From the NCBI GenBank assembly GCA_001599755.1, contig BCHX01000004.1:4154001-4218000 (forward strand): DNA of 64,000 nucleotides, written 5' to 3'. Of this stretch, positions 45,723-56,533 are shown piece after piece. The stretch's first letter is position 1. Every line of letters starts with the position of its first letter. Both the position numbers and the translations under genes were made by a program. Under the pieces are notes generated by a model that had not been told where the DNA came from, searched no databases, and saw nothing but the letters and a program-made list of their open reading frames with translations. The DNA is from Gliomastix tumulicola. Lineage: Eukaryota > Ascomycota > Sordariomycetes > Hypocreales > Bionectriaceae.

Positions 45723-46393
45723 GTTGGACTGGACATGCGCTTGTGAGAGTAAGCTAGGCCTTAATGTTTCATCAAACAGTAGTACTATTCCTTTGCCTAT
45801 CCTTCTTCGTGGAAAGGGAGACAGAGGCTGCAGGATGAGACGTGCAGAAACGGAGTGTCAATGTCCAGCTATAGAGGATCGACGTCTCCACGGCATTCCA
45901 GATCTAGATCCCGGACTAAGAATTGGCGCAGTGGTGGTACCCTCCACTACACTGAGACAAGATACTTTACAACTCCCGGCATCGGGCGGCTTGCCTCTGA
46001 CGAGTTGTCACGTCATCAGTTGGGAAGCAAGGGACGGTATACATTGTTAGGCTACTCGTAGTTCCTAAAACCTCACAGTCAATTCTCCAATAAGCTAACT
46101 GATTCCGGTACAGACAGGCAAAGAAATACACCTCAAGAACTGGGAGGGTGAGGAGGCAATGTGCCTCATGAAAGACGTGGTTAACACGGTAAGGGATCCA
46201 AATAAAGAGTGTGGGCAAAAACGAAATAACCAAACTGAGTGCCTGCTCGCAAGCGGCATCCAGATCCGACCTGAACTCCGGGCTGGCTGTAAAAGACAAA
46301 CAGAAGAAAGAGCATCGTTGACCATCTTGTCTCGATCAAGTCGTTGTCGTGTTATAGTCGACATGTTTGTAGCGATGATGCTCCAAGGGAGCG
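45723..46393. other. Intergenic region carboxylesterase / TPX2-like gene
   Basis: 671 bp between the esterase start and the stop of the next minus-strand gene. Holds the esterase promoter. No gene seen. Confidence 0.6.
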
Positions 46394-48544
46394 TCAGTCA
46401 AGGTTCCTCGCTCGGAGTGCCTCCCTCTGCGCTTGTTCCTTCTGCCGCTTCTTCTCTGCCCATTCCCGACTCGCTGCTCTAGAGCGTTCAGCCGCCTGCT
46501 CGCGCGCTAGTCTCGCCGACATCTCCCTCTCACGCTTTTCGCGGTCTCGACTCGACGAATAGCTGTTGTCGCGAACGAAGATCTCCTTAGCTCGAGCTCG
46601 CTGGTGCACGACATCTTCGATGGAAACACTGCTCCGTTTTCCGCTAGTGCTTGCGGCGGTAGATGACGAGGCTGCACGGTTAGCATCATCCACCGGGAGA
46701 ATGAATGAATTTCTCCCTCTGGCCGGCATAGTCATACTGGTGGCTGCCCAAGAAGCCCCAGCAGAGCGACCTATTGTAGCTGAGAGGCGTTTGGACCGTT
46801 TCGCATCAGCGTCCTCCTGCAGGGTCTCCTCTGATATCTTGTTCTGACGCGCACGGCTAGCCGCCGTATCACGGACAAGCGAGCTCGATGACGCGCTGTG
46901 CATAATAGGCCTCGCCTTGAACTCGCGTCTTTTGCGCGCTTCTTCTTCTTCCGCCTTGAGTTTGGCTTCTCTTTCCTCACGCTTGCGACGTGAAATGGCC
47001 TCCCCAGGCAGCTCGAAAGTCGGCTTCGTCAAGGGCTTACTAGCCTTGACCCTCACAGAAGCATTTGCTATGGCGGCTTTTTGAGCCTCGGCCTGTTGAG
47101 CCTGGCGCGCCTCGCGTTGCTCCTTCAAACGCCGGGCCACAGCCTCGCCCGGAAGCTCAAAATTAGGAATGGTTGGGGCTTTGGTAGACTTCACTGGCGT
47201 CCTGGCACCAGGAGCGCGGGTTGCGGAGGGCTTTGCCTTGGTCAGAGGAATGACTGCCTTTTGCTCCTGAGTTGGATCCAGTTCCAGATCCTTCTCACGA
47301 AACGTTAATGAGTTGGATCGTCGCAATGCAGGCCTTGCCTTTTCGCTCGACTTGACGCGCACAGTTGCGGATTGGCCCAGTGCAATTGTCACCCGTTTTG
47401 CCGCCTTGTCCTTCTTCTCGCTCGGCGCGCCTTGGCCACCAAGTATCGACTTTCTCCTCTCCGGATTGGCGCCCTGCTCAGAACGGGTGGCCGCTGCAAT
47501 GGCCTCAAGCTGATCCTCTAGTCTGTCAAGTTCCTCCAAGGAATCCTCAATGCGTGGGTGAGAGAATGAGCCGGTAGGCGACGGCTGGTCTGTCATGGTA
47601 TCGGACTTTGCGCTCGAGTGGGTGATGGATGGCGAGATAGCCCGGTCATCAATTTCAGCCTTGCCCTGAAACTCGTTCGGCGCCTGCAGGAACGTCGTTG
47701 CGTAACTGACCGCCATGTTGGATACTTCCTCTTGGCCCGCAGACTTGCCCGTGAGTTCTGCTAGGTCTTGTGCATGTCCTTGGAGAGGAGTCGCTAGAAA
47801 CTCATAGCGGTTAGCTACAGGATGTCCTCCGGTCGTTGAATTGCTCGCTGATCCTCTTCTCCGCGACAACAATGTACACCCAAGCAAGGTCTTTCCATCC
47901 GGCCCACCGGTTGCGCAGTCGCTATTGTGAGGTCGGATGTTCCCAGGATTGGCTGTACTTGATGGCGCAGGATAAGAAACCAGCCATTCGAACTGACCTG
48001 CCAGGTGCTTTCGGACTTGGTTGTGAATAGAATCGTCCACCTCGACATCGACTAAGGGATGGGATCGGGTCAAGTCCTCTGGCGTCTAAATGTCAGTGTG
48101 CGCGATGCATCGGAGAAGGCTGAGCAACAAATACGAACCAAGCAGAGCTTCCTCGATCGGCTCAATTGGTCCGCTCCTTTCAGCCTGTGCGACAGGTGAT
48201 GGAGCAATTGTGTAGTTTCCTGCCTCTCTAGTAGACGGTGTTTGCGATTGAGCAGGTGGGTTGAAAGTAGTCGGCGCAAGAGGTTTGCGAGGCTGAAGTC
48301 TTTGCGAGGTTCGTTTTGCCCAGGTTGGAGTGCTACCCAGGGCTTCAGATCCAGGTTGAAGATGCTTCGGCAGCGTGTGAGCGAAAGATTGGGTGTGACG
48401 ATTCTCTGCGCCGAGCTCAAGCAATGGCCCGCTGGCCTTCGATGCTATGGGCGGGCAGAGCTGATTCAGATCCTCATGATTGTTGTCAAGAATCTCGAAA
48501 GGGTTTGTCGCACGGGCGCGGCCCCGACGGCCAGCTGCGAACAT
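46394..48544 (-). CDS. Basic coiled-coil protein with TPX2-like motif
   Basis: Two exons (48544-48139, 48078-46394) give 696 aa. The donor is GTTCGT and the acceptor CCAG at 48079 is chosen because it keeps frame (ALLEDLTRSHP). The start MFAAGRRGRARATNPFEIL is preferred over an in-frame ATG 60 bp upstream. Most of the protein is disordered. Two related segments, FELPGEAVARRLKEQREAR (about 442) and FELPGEAISRRKREEREAK (about 490), are spaced 48 residues apart. The second runs into EEEEARKRREFKARP, reminiscent of the TPX2 family C-terminal motif (basic-acidic helix ending in F-K-A-x-P). The last 100 residues form a highly charged helix. If the match is real it would be a microtubule/spindle protein. 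I cannot confirm that by eye. Neighbour Dad2 is a spindle protein too. Confidence 0.65.
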
Positions 48545-49511
48545 GATCTCTTCGAGGATCCAGGGACAATTTACGCTAAATGAGGAGCAGGGACCAAGGA
48601 CCAAGGGTAGGGTCGAAAGGGCGCGGGACCGGGCCGGGGTCGAGATGAATCACGAGGCCACGCCTCCAGGCCTCGAGGAAACACTGGACAGGGGCAGGCA
48701 GGGATGAGTTCTGCGTCCTGACTGGCCGTTGAGTCTGTCGGGTCGGTTCTCGGTGGCCGCTGAGAGAGACAGCAGGGGTCCAGTAGCGCTGCAGTCGAGA
48801 TGCTGGTTCTTTTGATTGATGTTGGATCGATGCAGTCAGTAATTGAAACTCGCTGGTGAGTTGGGGAAGAAAACATTCGAGTGGCGAGGCGTTATGTGAC
48901 GTTCATCCATTCATGACTTCATTCGCTCTTTCTCGTTTATCGTAAAGTACAAGGATAAGGCAGGTCCCCTCCATCTGACTTCCCTGCAAATAGCCGATGT
49001 TTTGTAATTATAGGTACCTCCGAGTCGCGTCTTCCCCAAGTTTGGAGACGCGTTGTTGAGAAAGCTACTAGTAGTACATGACTAACACACGCGTCCCCCA
49101 CTTTGACATGCCGTATTCCAGGTTGTCTCTGGCTACCACTCCCACCAGCAGCATATGGATGAATGCTCGTTCACCTTTTGAGGTGAAGATGAACTTGGGG
49201 GTGGAAGAGAAAACCCGTTGAATTTGGATTCTCTGAGTGTCCCGATCAGTGGTGCATCCGCCTGCAGCAGTTGGTCCCAGAACAGGGCATTTGCACCATC
49301 GCCGCAATCCCATCTACCCTCACGTTGCAACGGTAGGCATAGGTACCTTAAGTCCCAGTAGGCAGGGTGAGGTGTGCCGAAGGTCCTTCCGTGATCAGAA
49401 TCTGGGGGTTGCACGGAGCAAGTCCTAGTACACGCTGGAAAGCAATGCCGGCTAAAGCAGAAGACCCTCGACGCAACGTGTTGAACTCTCAAGTCCTTCG
49501 GTCCCGCTTTT
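48545..49511. other. Intergenic region TPX2-like / Dad2
   Basis: 967 bp between two minus-strand genes. It holds the promoter of the TPX2-like gene and the 3' end of Dad2. No gene recognised. Confidence 0.6.
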
Positions 49512-50087
49512 CTACGTGGCCAGGTGTGACTCGTCGACGATAGAGGCTTCCGCAGCGTCGGCTTGTGCCTGCACCACGGGCGCATGCTCGGTCGGGATTC
49601 GCACGAGGGTCTGAGGGAGCGCATCGTTCGGATCTGGAGATTCGGCGTCCTTGTCTGTGTTTGCCCCCGGGGGACTCGCCAGTTTCGCTATGGTGGAAGT
49701 AACCAGTTAGCAGCACGCAAGGCAAGTCGTGCATCGGATCGACATACTCGAGGCCATGTGAATTGCTCGTAGCACGTTATGCCAGTTGCCCACGACAGCG
49801 GCGATGGCTGCGGATAAAGTTAGCCCGGTCAGGCATCAATGCAGCGAACACACCACGAATTTCGTATGCGTCGTACCTTCCGTCCCGTCCGAGAGGGTGC
49901 CCAGTTTCTGTTCCAGAGCTTCCATCTGCTTGGCGACTGCTGCGCTCAGCTCTTTCAACTCCTGGAGGTGTGCCAGTTCTGCCCTCTTCTCCTCGATGCG
50001 TGCCACGAGCGCCGGTGATTGTGCTGCCGAGGGACCACTGCTGCTGGGTGCACGCATATGAGATAGCGATCGTGTGGGATAAGACAT
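49512..50087 (-). CDS. dad2: DASH/Dam1 complex subunit Dad2
   Basis: Three exons (50087-49877, 49807-49748, 49687-49512) give 148 aa. Exon 1 has a Ser-rich N-terminus and the coiled coil ALVARIEEKRAELAHLQELK, then ELSAAVAKQMEALEQKLGTL and DGTE. Exon 2 adds AIAAVVGNWHNVLRAIHMAS and exon 3 begins KLASPPG and contains PQTLVRIPTE, a conserved Dad2 tail signature. Introns are 69 and 60 bp with GTACGA...CGCAG and GTATGT...CATAG. The DASH ring couples kinetochores to depolymerising microtubule ends. The two short 3' exons are easily missed, and exon 1 alone would end in a spurious tail. Shugoshin starts 353 bp away on the opposite strand. Confidence 0.93.
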
Positions 50088-50440
50088 TTCGGGCAGACTC
50101 TTCGTTGATACACCGTACTACTTAGATTCCATGTGTGTTGGAATGGCTGCGCATTTGTCGCGATGAAAGTCCAACCCTCCTTTGGTGGGGTGATAAGGAT
50201 TGTTGTCGTGGCAACCAGATGTGCTTGGCGAACGAGTGCGCTATACCCGAACAGTCAGTCTGTAAATATTCCCAACTGCCGTAGAAAAAGTTAGGTCCCA
50301 CCTACGCATATCACATACAGTAGCTCCTTTCCAGACCGACATTTCGCCAACAACCTCCTTTTTCGGCACATACTCGCCTTCACGAACCCGGTCTGGACGA
50401 CATCTGAGAGTCTCAAGAACAACACTCTGCATTATGAACA
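50088..50440. promoter_or_regulatory. Shared divergent intergenic region, Dad2 / shugoshin
   Basis: 353 bp between the two start codons. Contains no gene and must hold both promoters. I see no exact MCB (ACGCGT) element. Confidence 0.6.
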
Positions 50441-52486
50441 ATGGCTAGGCTGAATGAACCGTCAGTGTCTTCGGACAGCCTCGAGACCCGTACGTACCCC
50501 GACGCCGAAGCTATTCGATGAAGAGGGTTGACCTGCTAACAACGAGCAGTTCGCAGAAGACTCCTGCGCCAGAACAGAGACTTGGCCAAATCCAACAACC
50601 TACGTGCGCTCAAGATCAGAGAACTCGAAAACAACTGTGCATGCATGTTGTCCGAAAACATCCAGCTCCGAGGAAGGATATTCGAGCTTGAGAAGCAGGC
50701 GGAAGACAACGAAGCTCGCAGGATAGCAGACCACGCACTCGCAATCAAGGCGCAGCTTGAGTCACAACTGACGAAATGGGGAGAGCTGATTTCGGGCCTT
50801 GGACTTGAACCCCCCCCGAAGCGACACTCACCCTCCATCGGGAGGACGACGGGCACGAAAACGAAGAGAAGGACAAGCTTTACCTTCACCAAGCTAAGCC
50901 CGTCGCAGAGGCGGCTGCGCGATGTGGCCAAGGACATTGAGCAGCTCGGTCACATTTCCGAACACAAGTCATACTCTCGCAGATCGATGAAGTGAGTATA
51001 TGATCCCGACTAGGTGGGAAGAGACCGACTAACGAGAAACAGCCCTGACGAGATTCTCGCTCTTCGATCTGAAGCCGATATATCTGGGTCGCCAGAACTC
51101 GGCCCGCCCCCTCAGCTATCCGACCTCGTCACTGAAGAAGAGCCCACAAAGATTGACTCTCCCGTGGCCTCATCGCCAATCAAGCATGTGGAACTCAGCC
51201 CTCAGAAGATCACGGAGCCACCAGTTGCATTGCCATCCCCGCAGCCAGACAGGTGTGCTCCGGCGTCACCTTCGCCAGTGAAGGTGGAGAGGGCTTCGCA
51301 GGTGGAATCGCAGTCTGAGAGTACGGACGAGACTGCCACCAGCGCCGAGGACGCGAAACCCAGGAAAGCTTCCGCGTTCCAGGAATTGCTCGTCACTCCT
51401 ACTAAGACTGGGAGGAAACGGAAGTTGGCGACGCGGGATGAGCCTAGCACGGCGAAGCCTGTACCATCGACCGCACAAGAAAATCAGCCGCCTCGTGTGA
51501 TCTCTAGCAAACCATCGATTCGAGACAAGACGGGAGGGAAGACGCTGAAGGAGCTCACGAACCTGCGGAAGGACTCCCAAGAGCAGACGGAGGGTCCGCG
51601 GATACCGCTTGCAGCGAAGAGCACCAACGACGATGTGGGCTCGCCCAAGAAGGCCAGCAAGCCCATCAAGCAGGCAGCCAAGGAGGATACCATAACGAAG
51701 CCCACTGTCGCCAGGGCGAATAGCGCGCAGGGCCGCCCAAGAGGAAGGCCGAAGAGCACGCCAGTCGTTAAGATCGACCCAGCGCCGACGGCCGAGCCTC
51801 CTCCTGCCGTGGACAAGGTGGAGAATGATCTTGGAAAACCGTTGGCAGAGCCAGAGCTTCTGTCTCCCAGTTCGCCCGAGCTACTGCCGTCCATCGATGC
51901 TCCCCGGGGAGACACGCCTCCGCCTGTGGATATCAGCTCAAAAGGCGAAATGTCGCGACCGAATAGACGGAATAGGACAACAGTCAGCTATGCTGAGCCG
52001 AATCTCAGGGATAAGATGCGACGGCCAACAAAGGAGCTTGTTGACGCAGTTGTCGACCGGCGATCCAGTCAGCTTGATCTTATCAGCCGCGAGTCGCTCA
52101 ATATGAGGCAGGCAGACTCTGACATGCCTGGGGAGCCAGAGCCAGGAAGCATCCCAGCAAGTCCACTGGCGAAAAAGGCAGGAGAGCAAGGGGACCACTC
52201 AAAGGTGATGGAGAAGCGCAAACAGTCCTCAACCGCAGCTACCAAGCTACCCGTGATTGACGACGACCAGTCAACTTCACACGATGTTCAAAACGAGAGC
52301 GTATCGACCGACGCCGATGTTTACGATGTTACGGACTGCTCCCCGCAGCCGAAGAAGCAGTCCGAGGGGAGGCGGAAGACAGCAAATGGCAGGTCTTCAC
52401 GACGCTTCTCTGCAGCAGTGGACGACGAGGACAACATTGTGACGAAAGATCGCACGTCGTCTCGGCGACGCAGTATGATGGTGTAA
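50441..52486 (+). CDS. sgo1: Shugoshin (centromeric cohesin protector)
   Basis: Three exons (50441-50489, 50550-50991, 51043-52486) give 644 aa. Exon 1 encodes MARLNEPSVSSDSLET. Splicing at C|GTACGT...GAGCAG joins it to LRRRLLRQNRDLAKSNNLRA, the start of the N-terminal coiled coil (about 17-80) that binds PP2A and forms dimers. A long disordered, SP/TP-rich middle follows. At about 470-500 is the SGO motif RRNRTTVSYAEPNLRDKMRR, the basic segment that reads phosphorylated histone H2A at centromeres. The C-terminus is basic with SSRRRSMMV. Shugoshin protects cohesin and supports bi-orientation. Both motifs and their spacing match fungal Sgo proteins. Intron 2 is 51 bp. Confidence 0.93.
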
Positions 52487-52873
52487 TGAATACGAAGGCA
52501 GCTACGGAACGACATGTCAAGAGCAAGGTGTTTTCGGAGTTTTGTTTGTACGAAGTCTACTTGAATTCTCAAAGCTGGCGCATTCATGAACGGAAACGAG
52601 CCACGGGCTGAAGATACCATAGCGGAGGACATTGTTATCATTTTCTTGTTTGTATATACACTCTCGGGTTCTCTCTCCTTTCGACGGCGAATTACGCCTT
52701 ATTGAAAAGGCTTAGTTGGCGCAGCAATGCTATATGTTCTTGGATACAAGCTCCGCTGCAAAGTACTGGTGATAATGTGATATTAGAGAAAAGCCACCAC
52801 CGCCTATGTCAGTGAGCACGGCAGCTTGGTGGCGGGCCTCTGGATTTTGCGATGCTTCTACCTGTGCCGCCCA
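52487..52873. other. Convergent 3' flank, shugoshin / Vps29
   Basis: 387 bp between two stop codons. Probable 3' UTRs only. Confidence 0.6.
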
Positions 52874-53753
52874 TCATGATGTGTTTCCAGAGGGCTCGAG
52901 GGGCTTCGTGTATGTGACCTTTTCCACTGCAACGTTCTCGTTCCCTTGGTCATCCTTTCGTAGCTGGTAGACGTATAGAGTAAGAGAGATTCCTTGTACC
53001 TGTAGCGAGTCGAGTCAGCGTCTGTCTTTTCCGATAGGTCTCAAGCAACAGCCAGCCACTGCTTCTGTCACGAGCGAGACCCCCAGGGGGGGTTTGCCGC
53101 CCGAGTCGCTCAATAGGGGCACACTCACATCCATCAAGCAGAAACTCGGCGTCGGCTCCTCGGCCTCCAGCCCCCAGCCGGTGTGGAAGGCCCCCGTCGC
53201 GCTGCCGGGGTTCACGAAGAACTTGTCCATGTACTCGAACGCATCGAAGCGGTGGGTGCCGCCCCAGCAGAGGACGTCGACGTCCAGGCGGTTCGCCTCG
53301 GCGAGCAGCAGGTCCGGCTCGGTCGAGACGAGCGTGAAGCCCTCGAGGAAGCCGATGCGGATGCCGCCGTGCTGGACGACGTTTGTGACGGGGAGGGAGG
53401 TGGCTTCGACGTCCTGGCGGCCGCGGACGATCTTGAGGTCAGGGCAGACGGAGCGGAGGTAGTCGTAGGTGGTCTTGTCGGTGAGGTTGCCGAGGCAGAT
53501 GGTCTGGGAGATCTTGCCCGGGGAGAGGAGCTTCTTGAACTGGAGGGTTGCGGCGCCGGAGGGGCGTTGTGTTAGCCAGGTCGGTCAGGGTAGATAGTGC
53601 TCCCCCTCCCCCGCTTCGTCTCAGTCGCCGTGGTCGCTTGCCACCGCGGACAAGGCAGAGGAAGCTCCTTCAGCGAAGACGTACCTTGGCTGGGATATCG
53701 AGAGCTCGGTCAGGGATGTGGATGTCCCCGAGGACGAGGATGAGGAAGGCCAT
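52874..53753 (-). CDS. vps29: Retromer subunit Vps29
   Basis: Three exons (53753-53685, 53539-53129, 52999-52874) give 201 aa, against 182 in human. Exon 1 reads MAFLILVLGDIHIPDRALDI, exon 2 continues FKKLLSPGKISQTICLGNLT, IVRGRQDVEATSLP and NPGSATGAFHTGW, and exon 3 ends in VQGISLTLYVYQLRKDDQG and a short tail. This is the metallophosphoesterase fold of Vps29, which docks on Vps35 in the endosome-to-Golgi retromer. The metal-site motifs are eroded: GDIHIP and GNL are kept, RGDFD reads RGRQD and GHTH reads GGTH, in line with a scaffold rather than an enzyme. Introns are 145 and 129 bp, longer than the local norm. The strong plus-strand open frames here are its shadow. Confidence 0.93.
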
Positions 53754-54158
53754 GGCGTGGTCTGTCTGTGTATGCGCCGGGGGACCGAGAGCTGCACCCT
53801 CTCAGAGGCGCGCGTGTTCCTTGCGATGCGTATCCTGGTCAATTGGCGCGAGAGCAGACGGTCTGAATCAGTGATGACAGCTGCGAGGTCGTGCAGAGAG
53901 GTGAGGCTCGGTGGGAATCAGGTGCTTGCATGTACGAAGTAACTGGACGGTCTGGTTGCTGCTGCAGCTGGTGCCTGCCTTGGTGGGTCCTGCCAGCGCG
54001 GATACGTAATTGGCACTTGGCTGTGCCTAAAACGGGCCTACAAGCGGAAAGCTGCAGATGGCTGCAACCTCGTATGGACCACCAACTAGTGGTTGCACCG
54101 TAATTCCTACCCTGATATAGTTGATAGCGCAACCTTTTCAAGTTTCTGCAATGACCAT
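53754..54158. other. Intergenic region Vps29 / APH pseudogene
   Basis: 405 bp with the Vps29 promoter. No gene seen. Confidence 0.6.
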
Positions 54159-55091
54159 TTAATCATTATACATTCTGGCACTAAAGCTCTGTAGGTCAGG
54201 CTTCCCAGCCAAGACATCCATGATCCATGCTTCGATAGAACGAGCAAAGAACTCACTGTCGCATAGCGTCCCTGCCAAGTCGATGTCCCTCTTCATCTGG
54301 CTGCTGTCGAAGATATTTACCCACCTTGGCTCTATGCTCCCCATCTCGTCCAGAAACACCCGCCGAAGGACAGTAGCCTTGTACTCCCACATGTGCTCCC
54401 AGTACAGATCTGCCAACTTTCCATATTCTTCTCTTGTGTATCAGCTCGCATCGAGCTCTGTTTCTCGCAGCGTCTGATCAAAGAAGGAGGGCAAATCGCA
54501 GGCTTTCTATAGTGGAAGTGCTGAGACGCATTCCCAGTCGACAATCCCGCTCAGCTCGTCCCGCTCATCGATGAGAATATTGCGTTGCGAGAGGCCCTCA
54601 TGGAATATCATCGTGGGTACGCCATCGACCCCTTCAATCTCCGTATCACCCTCACTTGGAGGCTCAGGCAATACGAGGGGCAACACCTTGTTGAGGTTGT
54701 GGACGATCCTGAGCGTTCTCGTGGCGTCGTCAATCTCATCCTCCGCATCACTCTCAATGTCATTTCCCCTGAATACTTGGCCAACGTTGCCTTGCATTCC
54801 CGTTCGTTGATGTCCGGGTAGTTTGGTCATCAAAATCCACTCAAAACCAATGGCCTCCTTTCCCTGGTTATCATTGTATGCGATGACCTTGGGTGCAGGA
54901 ACTGAGGTGACGGCGTTGATCCATTTCAACCTTGCAACCTCACTGGATACCTTGTAACCAGGGTCTACTGGAAGAGACAGGCGCATGATGAGATCCTCAC
55001 TGTTGACCCAGATGTCGTATATCTTGTTGAACGCGCCTTGGGCGAGAAAGCTCACCTCCGGAGAGACTGATGATGGATACAGCGAGCTCAT
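54159..55091 (-). pseudogene. Decayed APH-family (aminoglycoside-phosphotransferase-like) kinase
   Basis: A single frame of 311 codons from MSSLYPSSVSPEVSFLAQG to SARMYND carries two in-frame stops: TAG at 54507-54509, where the family usually has Trp (ALPL-W-KACDLP), and TGA at 54441-54443. Recognisable APH/fructosamine-kinase-like pieces include AFNKIYDIWV, SEVARLKWINAVTSVPAPKV, FEWILMTKLPG and the LSGIVDWECVSALPL segment. The catalytic-loop motif, normally H-x-D-x-x-x-x-N, reads HEGLSQRNIL here, so the catalytic Asp is Gly. The region between KLPG and this loop also looks shorter than usual. TGG to TAG is the change expected from C-to-T mutation at CpA on the other strand (RIP-like). The large fungal APH family has many such inactive copies. 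Confidence 0.75.
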
Positions 55092-55659
55092 CGTTGCTTG
55101 TATGGCTCCCTGGTCTGGTTCCTTGGCCCATTTTGGCTCGAGAAAGAATGTTTTCCGCTCCCAGATGGCGGTCCCAGGCTAGGCTTGGTATTATGAATGA
55201 TTTGAATAATCCATGCGGCTGTAGAGGATGAATCAATGCGTGCGGGATTGATTTGGTGAGGATTTGAACTCGTGAGGGTGATTTAAGGTACAGGTTGGTG
55301 CGTACGAATAATAAATGGCAGGCACTTTTTGACAGTCATCATGAACCTTCTTGAACACCTATTGGCATAGGTAACCTGCCATCTGGCAGGAGAGGTTATT
55401 AGCTGTCTGTAGAGGAAAAAAGAAAATTATATTTTAGCTGTCTCTAGAAAGCATCAATCAGACCTAGGAGCCTCTAGTAGGTCTGCAGTTGGCTGGTAGA
55501 TTCCGAGCTCCTTCCTCTATTGTTATTGAGGAGTAACTGCCTCTGCTGCCAAGCTGTTTACTCTGCCTCTGTATTAATAACATCACCTGGGCCACCTGGG
55601 ACTGGATTAACTGGATGACTGTATGTGTGTGTATATGTGTAAGTATATGAGTGTGAGTA

Positions 55660-55662
<3 letters not shown>

Positions 55663-55719
<57 letters not shown>
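55663..55719. repeat. (TG)n microsatellite, about 28 units
   Basis: Uninterrupted TG dinucleotides over 57 bp, flanked by imperfect GTATGTGTGT-type sequence from about 55621. Confidence 0.95.
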
Positions 55720-55723
<4 letters not shown>

Positions 55724-55897
55724 ACGCGCGCGGCTGTATGGATATGTATAGAGCTTCCATTTTAATTCCATTTCAAAATTCTTTTGCTTCTAGAGATGTT
55801 AGAATAGAAGAGCTGTCAGAATATATAATATGTCAAAATGCGAAAGGCCTGTTGACATGCTCTCCTACAGGACAGCTAATTGAGCACAACATCCTCC

Positions 55898-55898
<1 letters not shown>

Positions 55899-55931
<33 letters not shown>
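55899..55931. repeat. Homopolymer run of 33 C
   Basis: Thirty-three consecutive C residues (G on the other strand). Length may be inexact, because such runs are prone to assembly and polymerase error. Confidence 0.9.
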
Positions 55932-55933
<2 letters not shown>

Positions 55934-56533
55934 CACGATATGGTACTGACTGAGCTGGCATAGCCACGGTTGTGTGAAGCGGGGTACATCACGGCAGAAC
56001 AGTGGCTCGAACAGCGCCATCTTTTCTGTACCTCATGGGATCGTTGTCACTGGAAAGGCAACAATCTACATTATTACTATCTTCACGTGAGACGGCAAGC
56101 TGAGTATTTGAAATGAATTGGAAGCTCTCGCTTCAAGATGGCAAAGCCCTACTATCAAATAGTAATCTATACATCGGGATCCCCATCCACCACGCGAAAA
56201 GGAAATGAGAAAAAGTCGAAACAAGTTGTCGCCCGCCTTCGTTGATAAGAAAAATCCCTAGAGTCTCGCGCGCATACAGCTGACCCGTATCTCCCGACAA
56301 TAGTCTTCCATAAGAAACGCCCAGAAGGATCGAAAGGAGATCCGAAGAATAGTAAAATGAGAAAAACGAAGCACCAGAGCATCTGAGGGGGGTTAAGAAA
56401 AACAAGCCCGTAAAAGCCCCTTAGGTATGCAGAATATTGACAAAGGAGAGAGTAGCGTTCAGTCATCACAGTGTTGGGTCGATTAGTTTTCTGCCATATA
56501 TTGCCTGCTCGCGCAGATATGTGAATGTGAGGC

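Larger units (their letters stand above)
55092..56533. other. A/T-richer non-coding region with microsatellites
   Basis: 1.4 kb between the pseudogene and the bZIP gene. Composition shifts to lower GC, a long TG repeat and a 33-nt C run are present, and no gene is visible. It may be decayed repeat DNA. Confidence 0.55.

Noticed and set aside
53183..53575. 130-codon plus-strand frame with GEVAEADGLG-type sequence
   Set aside because: Antisense to Vps29 exon 2, whose translation matches the family along its full length.
55255..55300. tRNA-like B-box (GAGTTCAAATCC on the minus strand)
   Set aside because: No matching A-box or foldable acceptor stem around it, so not a tRNA gene.
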